From: Sipunculus nudus
Taxonomy: Eukaryota; Annelida; Sipuncula; Golfingiida; Sipunculidae
Length of the DNA stretch: 64,000 bases
NCBI GenBank assembly: GCA_026874595.1
Contig: CM049309.1
Location: forward strand, 1,712,076-1,776,075
Direction of reading: 5' to 3'
The translations under genes were made by a program, and so were the position numbers. The notes under the pieces are model-generated. The model was not told the origin of the DNA. It searched no databases and worked only from the letters and a program-made list of their open reading frames with translations. Below are positions 45,055 to 56,759 of the stretch, piece after piece (the stretch's first letter is position 1; each line of letters begins with the position of its first letter).

Positions 45055-46630
45055 TTACACGTTATAGCTTTGAATAAATTCATTTAATTATACCGGATAG
45101 TTGTTTTTACACGTTACAGCGTAGGTAGTTATTTTTACATGTAATAGCGTGGGTAGTTATTTTTACATGATATAGATCGTAATTAGGTATTTTACATGTA
45201 ATAGCGTGGGTAGTAATTTTTACATGTAATAGCGTGGGTAGTTATTTTTTCATGTAATAATGCGGAAGGTTGTGTCTTAATGATATAGCACCTTTATACT
45301 AATGTCTATATGTAATAACAGGCGAAAGTACACATGAATGTAACAGAGCTTCCAGTTAAGTTACTTTTATCAGCGCGGGTGGCTATAGTTATGTCTACAT
45401 GTAATAACGCGGGTAGTTATGTCTTCATGTAACTGCGCGGATAGTTATGTCTACATGTAATAGCGCGGGTAGGTATGTCTACATGTAAAAGTGCGGGTAG
45501 TTAAGTCTAAATGTAATAGCGCGGGTAGTTAAGTCTACATGTAATAGTGCGGGTAGATATGTCTACATGTAATAGTGCGGGTAGTTATGTCTACATGTAA
45601 TAGTGCGGGTAGATATGTCTACATGTAATAGCGCGGGTAGTTATGTCTTCATGTAATAGCGCGGGTTGTTATGTCTACATGTAATAGTGCAGGTAGTTAT
45701 GTCAACATGTAATAGCGCGGGTAGTTATGTCTTCATGTAACTGCGCGGATAGTTATGTCTACATGTAATAGCGCGGGTAGTTATGTCTACTTGTAAAAGT
45801 GCGGGTAGTTAAGTTTAAATGTAATAGCGCGGGTAGTTAAGTCTACATGTAATAGTGCGGGTAGATATGTCTACATGTAATAGTGCGGGTAGTTATGTCT
45901 ACATGTAATAGTGCGGGTAGATATGTCTACATGTAATAGCGCGGGTAGTTATGTCTTCATGTAATAGCGCGGGTTGTTATGTCTACATGTAATAGTGCGG
46001 GTAGTAATGTCAACATGTAATAGCGCGGGTAGTTATGTCTTCATGTAAAAGCGCGGGTAGTTAAGTCTACATGTAATAGTGCGGGTAGTTATGTCTACAT
46101 GTAATAGCGCGGGTAGTTATGTCTTCATGTAATAGCGCGGGTAGTTATGTCTACATGTAATAGCGCGGGTAGTTATGTCTACATGTAATAGCGCGGGTAG
46201 TTTTGTCTTCATGTAACAGCGCGGGTAGTTATGTCTACATGTAATAGCGCGGGTAGTTAAGTCTACATGTAATAGCGCGGGTAATTTAGTTTACATGTAA
46301 TAGCGCGGGTAGTTATGTCTACATGTAATAGCGCGGGTAGTTATGTCTTCATGTAATAGTGCGGGTAGTTATGTCTTCATGTAATAGCGCGGGTAGTTAA
46401 GTCTACATGTAATAGTGCGGGTAGTTATGTCTACATGTAATAGCGCGGGTAGTTATGTCTACATGTAATAGTGCGGGTAGTTACGTCTTTATGTAATAAT
46501 ACGGGTAGTTATGTCAACATGTAATAATACGGGTAGTTATGTCTACATGTAATAATACGGGTAGTTATGTCTACATGAAAAACTACGGGTAGTTTTGTCT
46601 ACATGCAATAGTACGGGTAGATATGCCTGA
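45055..46630. repeat. 28-bp minisatellite array (about 1.6 kb)
   Basis: More than fifty units of 28 bp (type TAGTTATGTCTACATG / TAATAGCGCGGG). Units at both ends are the most diverged ('tagcgtgggtagttattttt' on the left, 'taatacgggtagttatgtc' on the right), while the middle is nearly uniform, as expected for an array growing from its centre. Local blocks are themselves repeated (45420-45720 resembles 45720-46020). Confidence 0.95.
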
Positions 46631-48088
46631 AAGTGTGCAATGTTAAACTGTTGATTTTTTTCGTTTTTTTTTCTTTTTCTCTAACGCAAACCTTGTCGCA
46701 ACGATTAATACAAGCTTTTGGGGTGTCACCTGCCAGTAGAAATCTCCCTTTGAACCAAGAAACAAAATGATTTACAAGGGCGAAATTATACCTCCTTTTT
46801 GTTTTCGTTTTCGCTTTGGTGCCAACACGGATATAACTCTAAAAATATGTCTAGGAAAGCATGTGATAAATATAAAGAAATTTGCTAGTAAAGCAGCATG
46901 CGTGTCTGTTCATGTACATTATTATACTTGTCCAACACTGAAGTACACTTTACATGTAGTGATCCGCCCTGTAATTATGTACAACTTATGATCTGTGCCC
47001 ACCTATACACACGCTTTGTTTATCATTTACTATTGATATACTATATACATCAACATTAAAAGGAATGATACCTAATATTGACCATCACAATAAACCGGGC
47101 CAGGAGATAAATCGAAGTTTAACCGTAAGAGTAATGTTTGCTAATGGTAAACCTTCAGACAGATGCCTATTGGATCTCTATTGACAGTTTATTACCAGAC
47201 ATTTTCCGTAAAGCGGCAGATGCTGGCACCATTGTACCGTACCCACGAGGGCACGAACCTCCCGTCAATGACAACTATCAGTATAGATTGTTACATCTGG
47301 GGGGACTAATTAACTGGAAAATCACACTCCCTTTTTGTGACCTGGTGTTTTGATTAAAACCCACACCTATATGCCCTTAAGTCACGTTCATATAATGTTA
47401 CAACTATCTCATTTAACACCAAGCTTATCTTTAAAAAGGCGTTATAAATCGTTATCATGTTTTAAAAGCATGACATGAAGAACAGTATTATAATAAATGT
47501 ATATTGATAAATAAGATTCATACTATTAAAGTTAATGTTACAGGGCTTGAAATTGACAAAACTTTATACCTGACATTGTGATCGGGTAGGACATTTACCG
47601 ATCCCAAACAGATTGCTGAACAACATATTTTTCTCGTTGAAAACCCTATTTCCAGTGTGTTTTAACAGTTATGTATTACACAGATTTGTGGTAGTTTTAA
47701 TTACTGTTTATTTTACTTTTTACGCGAAAACGCTATCTAGTTCAGTAATATTAAACGCAAATCAAGGATGGGCTGGGTTACACCAATTTTGCCGGACCTT
47801 CCTTAAAGGGCCTTTATCACCAAACTGACCTTTATAAACTAAAAGTATAGCCCTTGGAACTTTTATAAACAATGGAACACATCTGTTTAGTGTCGGAACT
47901 GTAATTGACTGTATATTTGTTGAACAAAGTTAGGTATTCTATTGTAAACATATTCTATATTTTTCGGAACGTTGGAGTCTACTCCTTGGTGTAACATCGG
48001 TAAATATAGTTGAGAACTAAAGCACGTGCCTACGCGCGTACACATAATTAGTAATGATGATGGTGAGCATTTATTAATGTATACAGAC

Positions 48089-48203
48089 CTTTTTAACATT
48101 GAGCGCTTTCTTGAACTCTTGGAGATCTATCTCTTGATCCTCTCCCGCGATTTCAGAAAACTGTTTCTCCACCCACTGTAGCCATCGCAGGTCCTCCTCC
48201 TGA
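48089..48203 (-). CDS. NOX5: NADPH oxidase 5 exon (degenerate EF-hand 1)
   Basis: Acceptor 'tttcctttcag' at 48204, one base completing Thr, donor AAAAAG|gtctgt at 48089. It reads QEEDLRWLQWVEKQFSEIAG, then EDQEIDLQEFKKALNVKK. It aligns with the start of the short vertebrate NOX5 (EEDARWLRWV, IAGEDGEISLQEFK). The EF loop lacks the full set of calcium ligands, as in vertebrates. Confidence 0.95.
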
Positions 48204-48243
48204 CTGAAAGGAAAACCATCAGAATTATCTACATATGAATATA

Positions 48244-48300
48244 CAGTAAAACCTAGGAATTACGACCACGATAAAGTGGTCGCCTTAGTGAGGTTTGACA
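48244..48300. mobile_element. Short pogo/Tigger-like foldback fragment
   Basis: CAGTAAAACCTAGGAATTAC...GACCAC at the left and GTGGTCGCCTTAGTGAGGTT at the right are inverted to one another, matching the CAGTAAAACCTC-type ends of pogo/Tigger MITEs and the element at 62898-63058. An 11-bp perfect hairpin follows (AAGGGTCTTAC at 48304-48314, GTAAGACCCTT at 48327-48337). Confidence 0.5.
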
Positions 48301-48339
48301 ACCAAGGGTCTTACAAGAGCTCAGCCGTAAGACCCTTTA

Positions 48340-48413
48340 TTGTCCTCACAAAGGATAATATTTCCCCCTGAGCAAAAAAATGTTTCCGTGACATTTTGGG
48401 GCTCGTCCGGGAT
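48340..48413 (+). mobile_element. LTR end and primer-binding-site relic (tRNA-Pro type)
   Basis: The sequence '...ccccctgagc...tgtttccgtgaca' ends in CA and is followed within two bases by TTGGGGCTCGTCCGGGAT (48396-48413). That differs at one base from the primer-binding site complementary to the 3' end of tRNA-Pro as I know it. The upstream part resembles the end of the module at 48549-48706. No gag or pol remains. Confidence 0.5.
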
Positions 48414-48548
48414 TACACCCAACATTGGGGAACGGGGAATGGTGGATTGAAGTAATTGAGTAATTACCTAGTTCACCGAAAGTGTGACTCCTGGGATAAT
48501 TAATGATTTAATTTTGTCCTGATAAAAGAACGCTCTTAAGAGGGGGTG

Positions 48549-48706
48549 TGTTACGGGTTGCACATAAAAGCCGCCCGACCTGTCTCGCCAGTAAAACCTG
48601 CTTTTCTAGCGAAGCGGTTGGAACGCCGGACATATGCGCCACCGACAAAGGTTCGAACCTTGGATCTTGCAAATATTTTCTCCTGAGCAGAAATGTTAAC
48701 GTAACA
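48549..48706 (+). mobile_element. 158-bp solo-LTR-like module with tRNA-like A and B boxes
   Basis: Starts TGTTACG and ends CGTAACA, perfect 7-bp inverted ends of the TG...CA type. Inside, TAGCGAAGCGG (48607-48617) fits an RNA polymerase III A box and GGTTCGAACC (48650-48659) a B box, 43 bases apart as in tRNA genes. The last 40 bases ('cctgagcagaaatgttaacg') resemble the LTR end at 48360-48393. No clear target duplication is visible. It may be a solo LTR or a tRNA-derived SINE fragment. Confidence 0.5.
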
Positions 48707-50268
48707 ATATATGGGAACGAACATGACACCTTCAGTTCTGAGTTCTGATGGTCTCACCAACCATGACCAAAGGCTTATTTATTATTTCATAATATAATGT
48801 AATAAATTTTTTAAAATACAATAAAAAGCATTGCGCCTACGCATCCTTTCAAAAGGTATCTGAATTCATTTAGGCTATATCACCAAAACAATCAAATGCA
48901 TGTATTTTGCCTTTAAACAATTCTTGTCCAACATATTTCAATTGCCTAAAGTTACTCTCTTCCTTACACACCTTAAAACTGCACCATTGTTGTATTTCAC
49001 CGTCCCAGGTGCAAGGCGGGGGGGGGGGGGGGGATACCTACAATCCCAAAACGGCAGGGTCGTACTCTTGTGAGTAGGATTTTATTCTTATGACAAAAAG
49101 AGTACGATATGCAATCTTATTGTATACCAGTTTGTTTACAAGATGAATACCACTATCCTGCCCTTTATAATAAGTTGTACTATTATAGCTGTTACAAACC
49201 TGTTAGATTCCGCCAAGATTGTTAATTCCATATTATTATACTGCATACCTTGTATAAATTGAGAACAATCAATGCAGTTTTGCGCAAGCCTAACAGGTAC
49301 GGTGATTCCCCCGCATACAATAACGAATACTGAATGACCCAATAAAAATGAGTTATGGAACTAATTAACCTTATTCGCACCAGGGCGTAAATGATTTGTA
49401 ATCTTTTTTCATTGGTCGGACTATACAGGTCCTAGAGCCTTAATACCAAGGATAGCATCAGAATCACCAGTAATTAAATAATTAAGAAGAAAATCCAACA
49501 GTTATTAAAACTACAAATCCAATAGCTGTTATATCTTATCATCTTGACAGAAGACAATGGGTTTTGGAGTTATACATGACAGCTACATATCTGTATACTT
49601 TTGTAATTTTTGACTATCGAACTTTTTATCCCCTTTCTTGAGGAGTGTTTTTAACAGGCCTCGCACGGTTTTCTACGCTGCGACGGGCAAAGATTTGCTG
49701 CCACAAGTTTAAAGAATCTCAGAAAAGGACAAGGCCTTACACAACCAAATTCCCGGTGACAGTTTGTGACCGACGTGTACTTATTTATAACGGTATGCCA
49801 CTGTCTACAAAGTGTTCGACAACCGTTCCATACACCACGTGATCTGGCATTATTGACGATACACTCTCCCACAATATGCCACCACGCGGAGACACGTTTT
49901 TAAACACTGACCAACACACTGTGACTTTCTTGCGCTGCGATTCTACGATTGTTATAGATCACTTGTGATTCACTTATTCACGTCGACTACACATCTGTAT
50001 CTTTGTATCTAACTGAAAATCTAAAATGTAAAACATTCGGTTATTGTATGGGTTCTTTTCTTTTATATTCTAAAGGCAGTAGAGCAGTTAAACCCCCTTG
50101 CAGTGATGTAGGACTCAAGTCCGGATTTTTTAGGGACTGGGACACGACTTGACTCGGAAGTAGTTACGCGGAAATCAGGCCAAGCATATATGTGCCAATG
50201 CTTTCATGATGTGGTCTTAAATTCGTGAAAAATAAGCCTTCATAAATAATAAACCCCGTCAGCGCAGC
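48707..50268. other. NOX5 intron, no gene seen
   Basis: Poly-G run at 49018-49033. Short open frames have no support. Confidence 0.6.
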
Positions 50269-51672
50269 ACGACCTGCTGTTTACATTGCACGCCATCACG
50301 TGCCTGCTGTTTACATTGCACGCCATCACGTGCCTGCTGTTTACATTGCAAGCCCATCAGGTGCCTGCTGTTTTCGTTGCACGCCCATCACGTGCCTGCT
50401 TTTTACATTGCACGCCATCACGTGCCTGCTGTTCACATTGCACGCCATCACGTATCTGCTTTTTACATTGCACGCCCATCACGTGCCTGCTTTTTACATT
50501 CCACGCCATCACGTGCCTGCTGTTTTCATTCCACGCCCATCACGTGCCTGCTGTTTACATTGCACGCCCTTCACGTGCCTGCTGTTTTCATTGCACGCCC
50601 CTCACGTGCCTGCTGTTTACATTGCACGCCATCACGTGCCTGCTGTTTGCATTGCACGCCCTTCACGTGCCTGCTGTTTTCATTCCATGCCCATCACGTG
50701 CCTGCTGTTTACATTGCACGCCATCACGTGCCTGCTGTTTACATTGCACGCCCTTCACGTGCCTGCTGTTTTCATTGCACGCCCATCACGTGCCTGCTGT
50801 TTACATTGCACGCCCCTCACGTGCCTGCTGTTTACATTGCACGCCCATCACGTGCTTGCTTTTTACATTGCACGCCCTTCACGTGCCTGCTGTTTTCATT
50901 GCACGCCCATCACGTGCCTGCTGTTTTCATTGCACGCCCATCACGTGCCTGCTGTTTACATTCCACGCCCATCACGTGCCTGCTGTTTACATTGCACGCC
51001 CATCACGTGCTTGCTTTTTACATTGCACGCCCTTCACGTGCCTGCTGTTTTCATTGCACGCCCATCACGTGCCTGCTGTTTTCATTGCACGCCCCTCACG
51101 TGCCTGCTTTTTACATTCCACGCCCATCACGTGCCTGCTTTTTACATTCCACGCCCATCACGTGCCTGCTGTTTACATTGCACGCCCTTCACGTGCCTGC
51201 TGTTTTCATTGCACGCCCATCACGTGCCTGCTGTTTTCATTGCACGCCCATCACGTGCCTGCTTTTTACATTCCACGCCCATCACGTGCCTGCTTTTTAC
51301 ATTCCACGCCCATCACGTGCTTGTTTTTTAACATTGCACGCCCATCACGTGCCTGCTGTTTACATTGCACGCCCATCAGGTGCCTGCTGTTTTCATTCCA
51401 AGCCCATCACGTGCCTGCTTTTTACATGGAACGTCCATTACGTGCCTGTTTTTTACATGGTACGCCAATCACGTGCCTGCTGTTTGCGCGCCCATCATGT
51501 GCCTGCTGTTTACATTGCACGCCCATCACGTGCCTGCTGTTTACATTGCAAGCCCATCACGTGCTTGCTGTTTACATTGCACGCCCATCACGTGCCTGCT
51601 GTTTTCATTGCACGCCCATCACGTGCCTGCTGTGTACATTGCACGCTCATCACGTGCCTGCAGTGTACTTAG
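50269..51672. repeat. 31-bp minisatellite array carrying CACGTG in most units
   Basis: About 45 units of 30-31 bp (type TGCCTGCTGTTTACATTG / CACGCCCATCACG). The junction of consecutive units forms CACGTG, a perfect palindromic E-box, in most copies. Units vary at TTTACA/TTTTCA and CCCATC/CCATC/CCCTTC; the 30-bp variants shift frame, giving three overlapping long spurious open frames. The array lies in the first large NOX5 intron found (48204-56413). Confidence 0.95.
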
Positions 51673-51779
51673 CGTAAGAACCAACTCAGGAAAGTATGAA
51701 TAAATTCTTTTGAAGCATGAATAAAATGTTTGGGGTGGATATATTCACTCCATAATTGCATTATCAAATTACAATTATT

Positions 51780-52033
51780 TTTTAAAGTATATATATATAA
51801 TGTGTAGAATATATAATAATTTTATACATAATTATTTATATAATATAGTATCTTATATATATATAAATATATATAACCATGATATAATATATAATGATAT
51901 AATGCCTATAACAAATAGATAATGATATATAATGTATGATAATATATTATTATACGTAATAATATACAATATATAAATATGATATACAATATATAATATA
52001 ACAAAAGTAGTAATAATTTTAAATGATGATACC

Positions 52034-52069
<36 letters not shown>
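51780..52069. repeat. AT-only low-complexity block ending in (AAT)n
   Basis: Almost pure A/T sequence with 'atatata' and 'ataatatata' motifs, ending in about twelve AAT units at 52034-52069. Confidence 0.9.
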
Positions 52070-52566
52070 TTCGCTGAATGTCAGCATCTGGCTAATGAAA
52101 GAAACCAGGGTATTCTTTTTTAGGTATACCGACTATAAATAAAACTAATTGTGCACGAGCAGTATGTGCTTGAATGAAAGCATGGATGGAATGTGGATTC
52201 AGACGCCCATTTTGAAATGGCAGTAACACGTGTGTTTAGGTTTGTTCTCTTAATTCAGAAGTATTTTCTTTTGAATAATTGCACCATTATTGTATTAAGC
52301 TGGATGCTACGTTTAATAAATTCTGCATCTTATATTGTATATAAAGCCTGGTCCTTTGATACGTGTACCTTTTCCCCTGTTCTATTGAGATCCATGGTGA
52401 ATGATTTATATGTGTCAGACTGCCTTGCTTGACTGTCCTTCAACCAGATTTGTAGACGATTTATACTGCGATGTCACAGTTTATACCTATAAAACTCGGT
52501 GCTCCATGGTTCTGAGTATATGTCAGGCGACGTCACAACTGTCACTTATATGGAACAAAGTAATAG

Positions 52567-52567
<1 letters not shown>

Positions 52568-52635
<68 letters not shown>
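52568..52635. repeat. (TA)n microsatellite
   Basis: About 34 uninterrupted AT dinucleotides. Confidence 0.95.
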
Positions 52636-52636
<1 letters not shown>

Positions 52637-53266
52637 CTAAAGTGTGCGGAAGCTCTGAAGTCTTGCCCTAAGAACATCAAAATACTGATATATTGAGTAT
52701 CATGGAATTATTCCTCTTCTTGTTTTTACAAGGCCTATCTCTCGTATTTTACCAACTATTTCCACAATAAATTAAGCTGTATGACAAGATTCATACATGC
52801 AAGGAATGCCCAATACATGTTTATGATAGGTAGCGAGCCATAATTTTTTCTCTGTCGCATCCAGTACAATCTCATCCCATTTATGGAAAGGAAACGTGAA
52901 AGCGAAAGCGGGAGTGAATATGATCCATTAATTAATATGAGTACCGCTATACCATACGAAAGAGGCAACATCTTTATTTAGTGGTCAGTTTTCGTCAATT
53001 GTTATGCTGTGTACAATCCATCCCAATGGATTTTTAATTAATATTCTTTATGGCTTTAACACTTTCAGAACGAACATTTTTTGAACACATGCATAAACAG
53101 GTTCTAACAGCAATTATGTAATAAGGCGTGTATAATCATTTTTTTATTTTTTTTTTCTAGTAATAGTATCAGAACATTCAGGTAGACGGGTAAACAAATA
53201 ATTTAATTATATGGCCTAGGACGTGTAACTTCGCTTTTTATATTTTAACATGAAAATTGACAAACT

Positions 53267-53707
53267 TAATATATACCGGCTTCTGTGGCTCAGGGGAAGA
53301 GCACAGGACTCAAAGCCGGCAGATCGTGAGTTCGAATCTCAGCCGAGGCGGTGATATTTTTCACGGTCGGCCCCTACCCAGGGTAGCGCTCTGCAGGCTC
53401 AATGGGAAGGCCGTGCCCTACGGCCGTGTTTCACTTACAAACGAGTGCGCCTTTCGGGGGCTCCTTGGTGGTATGACCCAGCAATGGGGACGATGACGCA
53501 CCAAGGGCCCGCAGGTGCAGGTGTCACCGGGCCTGGTTGACGCCAGAATATAAAATGAGAGGAAGCGTGTGATACTGCCCTGTCACGTAGTCCGAAACCA
53601 GAACGGATTTCTGCAGACATACATAGTTAAGTTAGCATTACAAAGGAGGAGGCGGTTTCCTCCATCGAAAAAAATATTTAAAAAAAAGATAAAAAAAAAT
53701 AATATAT
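53267..53707 (+). mobile_element. Complete tRNA-derived SINE with target duplication
   Basis: The tRNA-like head (53279-53353) has A box TGGCTCAGGGG (53286-53296) and B box GTTCGAATC (53330-53338). The D stem GCTC/GAGC and the T stem TGAG/CTCA pair, and the acceptor pairs GCTTCTG with CCGAGGC (one mismatch, one G-T). A body of about 280 bp follows ('gggtagcgctctgcaggctc', 'gggccgcgg'-like GC-rich motifs), then an A-rich tail to 53699. TAATATAT flanks both sides (53267-53274 and 53700-53707). Head plus unrelated body shows it is a SINE, not a tRNA gene. It lies antisense in the NOX5 intron. Confidence 0.75.
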
Positions 53708-54954
53708 GACACGTTGCGGAGGTTTACACATAACGTGTCACACGCGGAGGTAAGCCGTTACTAGAGTAAACCTGACGCAACACACACCATGCGAGCTGTC
53801 GGTTTGCAGTACATGATATCGCATCTTTAATATTTATCTGACATGCCACAATTGCCTGTACTGTGACACGCGTTTCTATTGTTAATCAAATGATCAATTA
53901 ATCAAATAATTGTTCTAAATTTTTTTGTTAAGGTAACAATCTCCATTTTTAACGGAGTTTTTTTTGTAAAGTTGGATTCAATTACAGTTTCGGTTCAAGT
54001 GAAAAGGTGGTAGCACTAGGACACCCAGGCGAGGTGTATCTAACCTGCGGATCATGAGTGTGTAGTTATCCCCGTTGCTGGGTTATAAGGAACCCCCGGA
54101 AGCCATCTGTATTATAACTGTTTATTTTTATCGACTTTAAAAGAGAGCATCAGATTAGCGTATTTCCTTATAAATGTATATCATGTTTGTTGTTAATGTG
54201 ACCATAAACTTTTGACAATGGTCATCAACTTTTCTCGCATGCGCGATAACTTATCCCCCCTGCTTTTTAAATTGGTTTTCTAGCTGAAACATGTACATAT
54301 TAGGTTATAAAGATCCGGGAAGGCCTGACATATCAATAAATCGACAGGTGCATGCAGGTCGTAACCCAGTGATTACAGTGTTTGGTTACGAAGCGAAAGT
54401 GAAAACTCACTGTACCTTCAGAGAACTGCTTAAATGTCTTCACGACAGGTTATGACTTCTGGATTAATTCCTAGTCCCGTGCATGTAAACACATGACACT
54501 CAGAGAAAATCATTCTCATCGCTTGGTTATTGTCACCAGAGGACAGTGACTTAGTTTAACTTTGTATATTTAAATAGGGAGTATGACCAGATGATTATTT
54601 TACTAATTATTGTATATAGGTATAGGGTATCATGTTTAGATATTAGCGTGAGATCGTTAGTTAGTAACAACACGTGTTTCGCCTTATGTCAATTTTAAAG
54701 CAGTTTAGTAGTATGAAAGCACACCTGCCTTTTTTTTTATGTTACTTTCGAGGCAACTTAACTCCATGTAGGACGACTCTGTTTAGCGGTCTCCATAGTA
54801 ATTACCGTCTGGTTTAGACATCAAAGCATCAACACGTGTTTAGGTTAATTTTCTCAGGGTGTCATCTCTGCGGGCGTGTCCACATTAAATTCATGTTTAT
54901 GGTGGACATTCAACGTGGATGGAAGTGGTGATTGAAAAAGAAGCATGACGGAGT

Positions 54955-55371
54955 TCTGACGTCAGAAGTCGCATATTAGCAGTGAATTCTTAAGAAGGGC
55001 CCAAGCAGCGCGCCAGTTTGGGGTGTAGTCTGCTAGACGTGTCGATACAGCTGAGAGATGGCCTCTATCTGTGGTGACAGTCAGTGTCTGGGGAAGACCG
55101 TTTTGTGTTATCTGTAAAGGACTTCAGAGATAGTTTCGCAATTTTGCCGAAGGACTGGCATTCTGTCGATGTGATATCCGTGTGGGGTGCTTCCAGGAAC
55201 AGACCAAGGACTGTATTGAGACGGGTGACTACGTCATGCTGGTTGATTCTAGGAGACTTCAGCTGTTGGAACCTTTGGCTCAGGGCTCATCAAGAACATT
55301 CTTCGCGCGGTGTAAGACAGTGAATACCTACGTTATAACGGATATGCTGCTGCGAGAATCAGTTGTATGAA
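54955..55371 (+). other. Unassigned coding-like patch with a CRE palindrome
   Basis: TGACGTCA (54958-54965) is followed by GC-richer sequence and overlapping open frames. One ends TGA at 55368-55370 and reads, near its end, ETGDYVMLVDSRRLQLLEPL and SSRTFFARCKTVNTYVITDM; an ATG at 55058 opens only twenty codons. Nothing matches a family I recognise. It could be a first exon of a + strand transcript, a processed pseudogene fragment or chance. Confidence 0.2.
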
Positions 55372-56413
55372 GGACCGACTTACATCCTTGTGCGCGTGCA
55401 CTGGTGCAAGAGACGCTCTGTGTGTATCTGTAGAACAACTCCGGACCACGTGTTGTTTACTTTACACAGGTCTTAGAGTCTTTTTTTGGAGGACGTGTGT
55501 ATGTGGCCAGCCGGTAGATTTGACTGTTTAAAAAGAATCTGGACGTTCACTTCCCCAGCGGTCAGATAGTTATCAACATCCCCATACAATGGAGAATGCC
55601 ACCAAACACGCCATGGAGCCAAACGTTATATATTAATAATGTATGATTATCGATGGCTTGGACAATCATCGCGATTATCGATCCCGCTGAGAAGAACCGA
55701 TATATCCATACACCAGTACACCAAACACAACGTTTTTAGATAAACTGAAACATTGCAAAATTAGATTTAATTTTAGTATGTCAACATAATTTAAGCCAAA
55801 TAACCTGCAGCTGACACTTTTTTTGCTACCTACATCAATACATGCGATTAATATTTCCATCTTTAAGCTTACCTTGCTGCTAGGTCGGGTTATATAAATT
55901 AATTTTACATTATCTCATGACATTAAGGTATTTTATTGATAATCTGGTGTAGATAATCGATACTCTGAGGTTATGGATAATATATAGTCGAAGTCATGGG
56001 GTAATCAATACTGACATTTGACATCAGCAAGGCAAACAATTATAAGCTGACAAAGACATGTCTGTATGACATAGGTTCAGCTCATAAGCGGTACAACGGT
56101 ACAGCTTCAAATCAAAATAATAAATCAAAGGATACTTTTGTAGAAGTTCTTGCCCGTGGCCCAAGGAGTGTTTCCCCCTGCTTGGTCTGAACGAATATTA
56201 TCAGGGGCGATTTCTGAGGGGGTGGAAAGGGGTGCGCGTACCCTGTTTTTCGACATACAAATCCGGGAAATAGAATAACATACGCTAATACCAAAAAGCA
56301 AAAGTATTTTCGCGTGATCCTTGCACCAAACAAACCGAAAAACCAAATATGAAAGCAAACAAACAGGGCTCATGGCATAACCTCCTTGTGAAATGTAAGT
56401 AAAAAATGCTCAC

Positions 56414-56759
56414 GTATGTTGGTCCCAGGCGGGGTTGTTCATTTTCCTGGCTTTCTTGCGTAGCTTGGACCTCAAGGTCGTCAGGAGCCACGGTAGAGAC
56501 TTTGACCGACTTTTATCTGAATGTTTCAGCCCGTTTGACTGTGTCCCGTCTGTGGCTGCTAGTTCTGGCTGACTCTTTGAACGTGCTGTTGTAGACTGGA
56601 TGTCTTGGTTCTCTGTCTCTACAGCAACTGGGACATCTTTGACGTCTGTAACGTCACCATTTTTCTTTTTGTCTTCCTCTTGTAAGTCAGTCTCTTGTAG
56701 TATCCAGTTTGATCCTATTTCAATCGACTTTGGACGAAAACTCACGTCATCCACTGCAT
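56414..56759 (-). CDS. NOX5: NADPH oxidase 5, N-terminal extension exon
   Basis: Acceptor 'atatatttcag'-type at 56760, donor CAACATAC|gtgagc at 56414. The two left-over bases AC plus T from the next exon make Thr: ...NNPAWDQHT-QEEDLRWLQWV. The exon starts mid-codon (xAT GCA GTG GAT), so a further upstream exon supplies the initiator; the only ATG at the boundary is in another frame with an early stop. Content is acidic/polar (DDVSFRPKSIEIGSN, EEDKKKNGDV), then SRSKSLPWLLTTLRSKLRKK and ARKMNN, a basic amphipathic stretch. Vertebrate NOX5 has a basic N-terminal region that binds phosphoinositides; a similar membrane role here is inference. Confidence 0.85.

Noticed and set aside
50269-51672. 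CRISPR-like array of about 31-bp direct repeats
   Set aside because: There are no unique spacers; units are contiguous, and the context is a eukaryotic intron.
50286-51703. Three overlapping frames up to 463 codons with Cys/His-rich repeats
   Set aside because: All come from the 30/31-bp array; a frame that resembles zinc fingers is only the translation of the repeat.
53279-53353. Functional tRNA gene
   Set aside because: The anticodon stem is poorly paired, and the head is followed by a long unrelated body, A-rich tail and target duplication, so it is a SINE.
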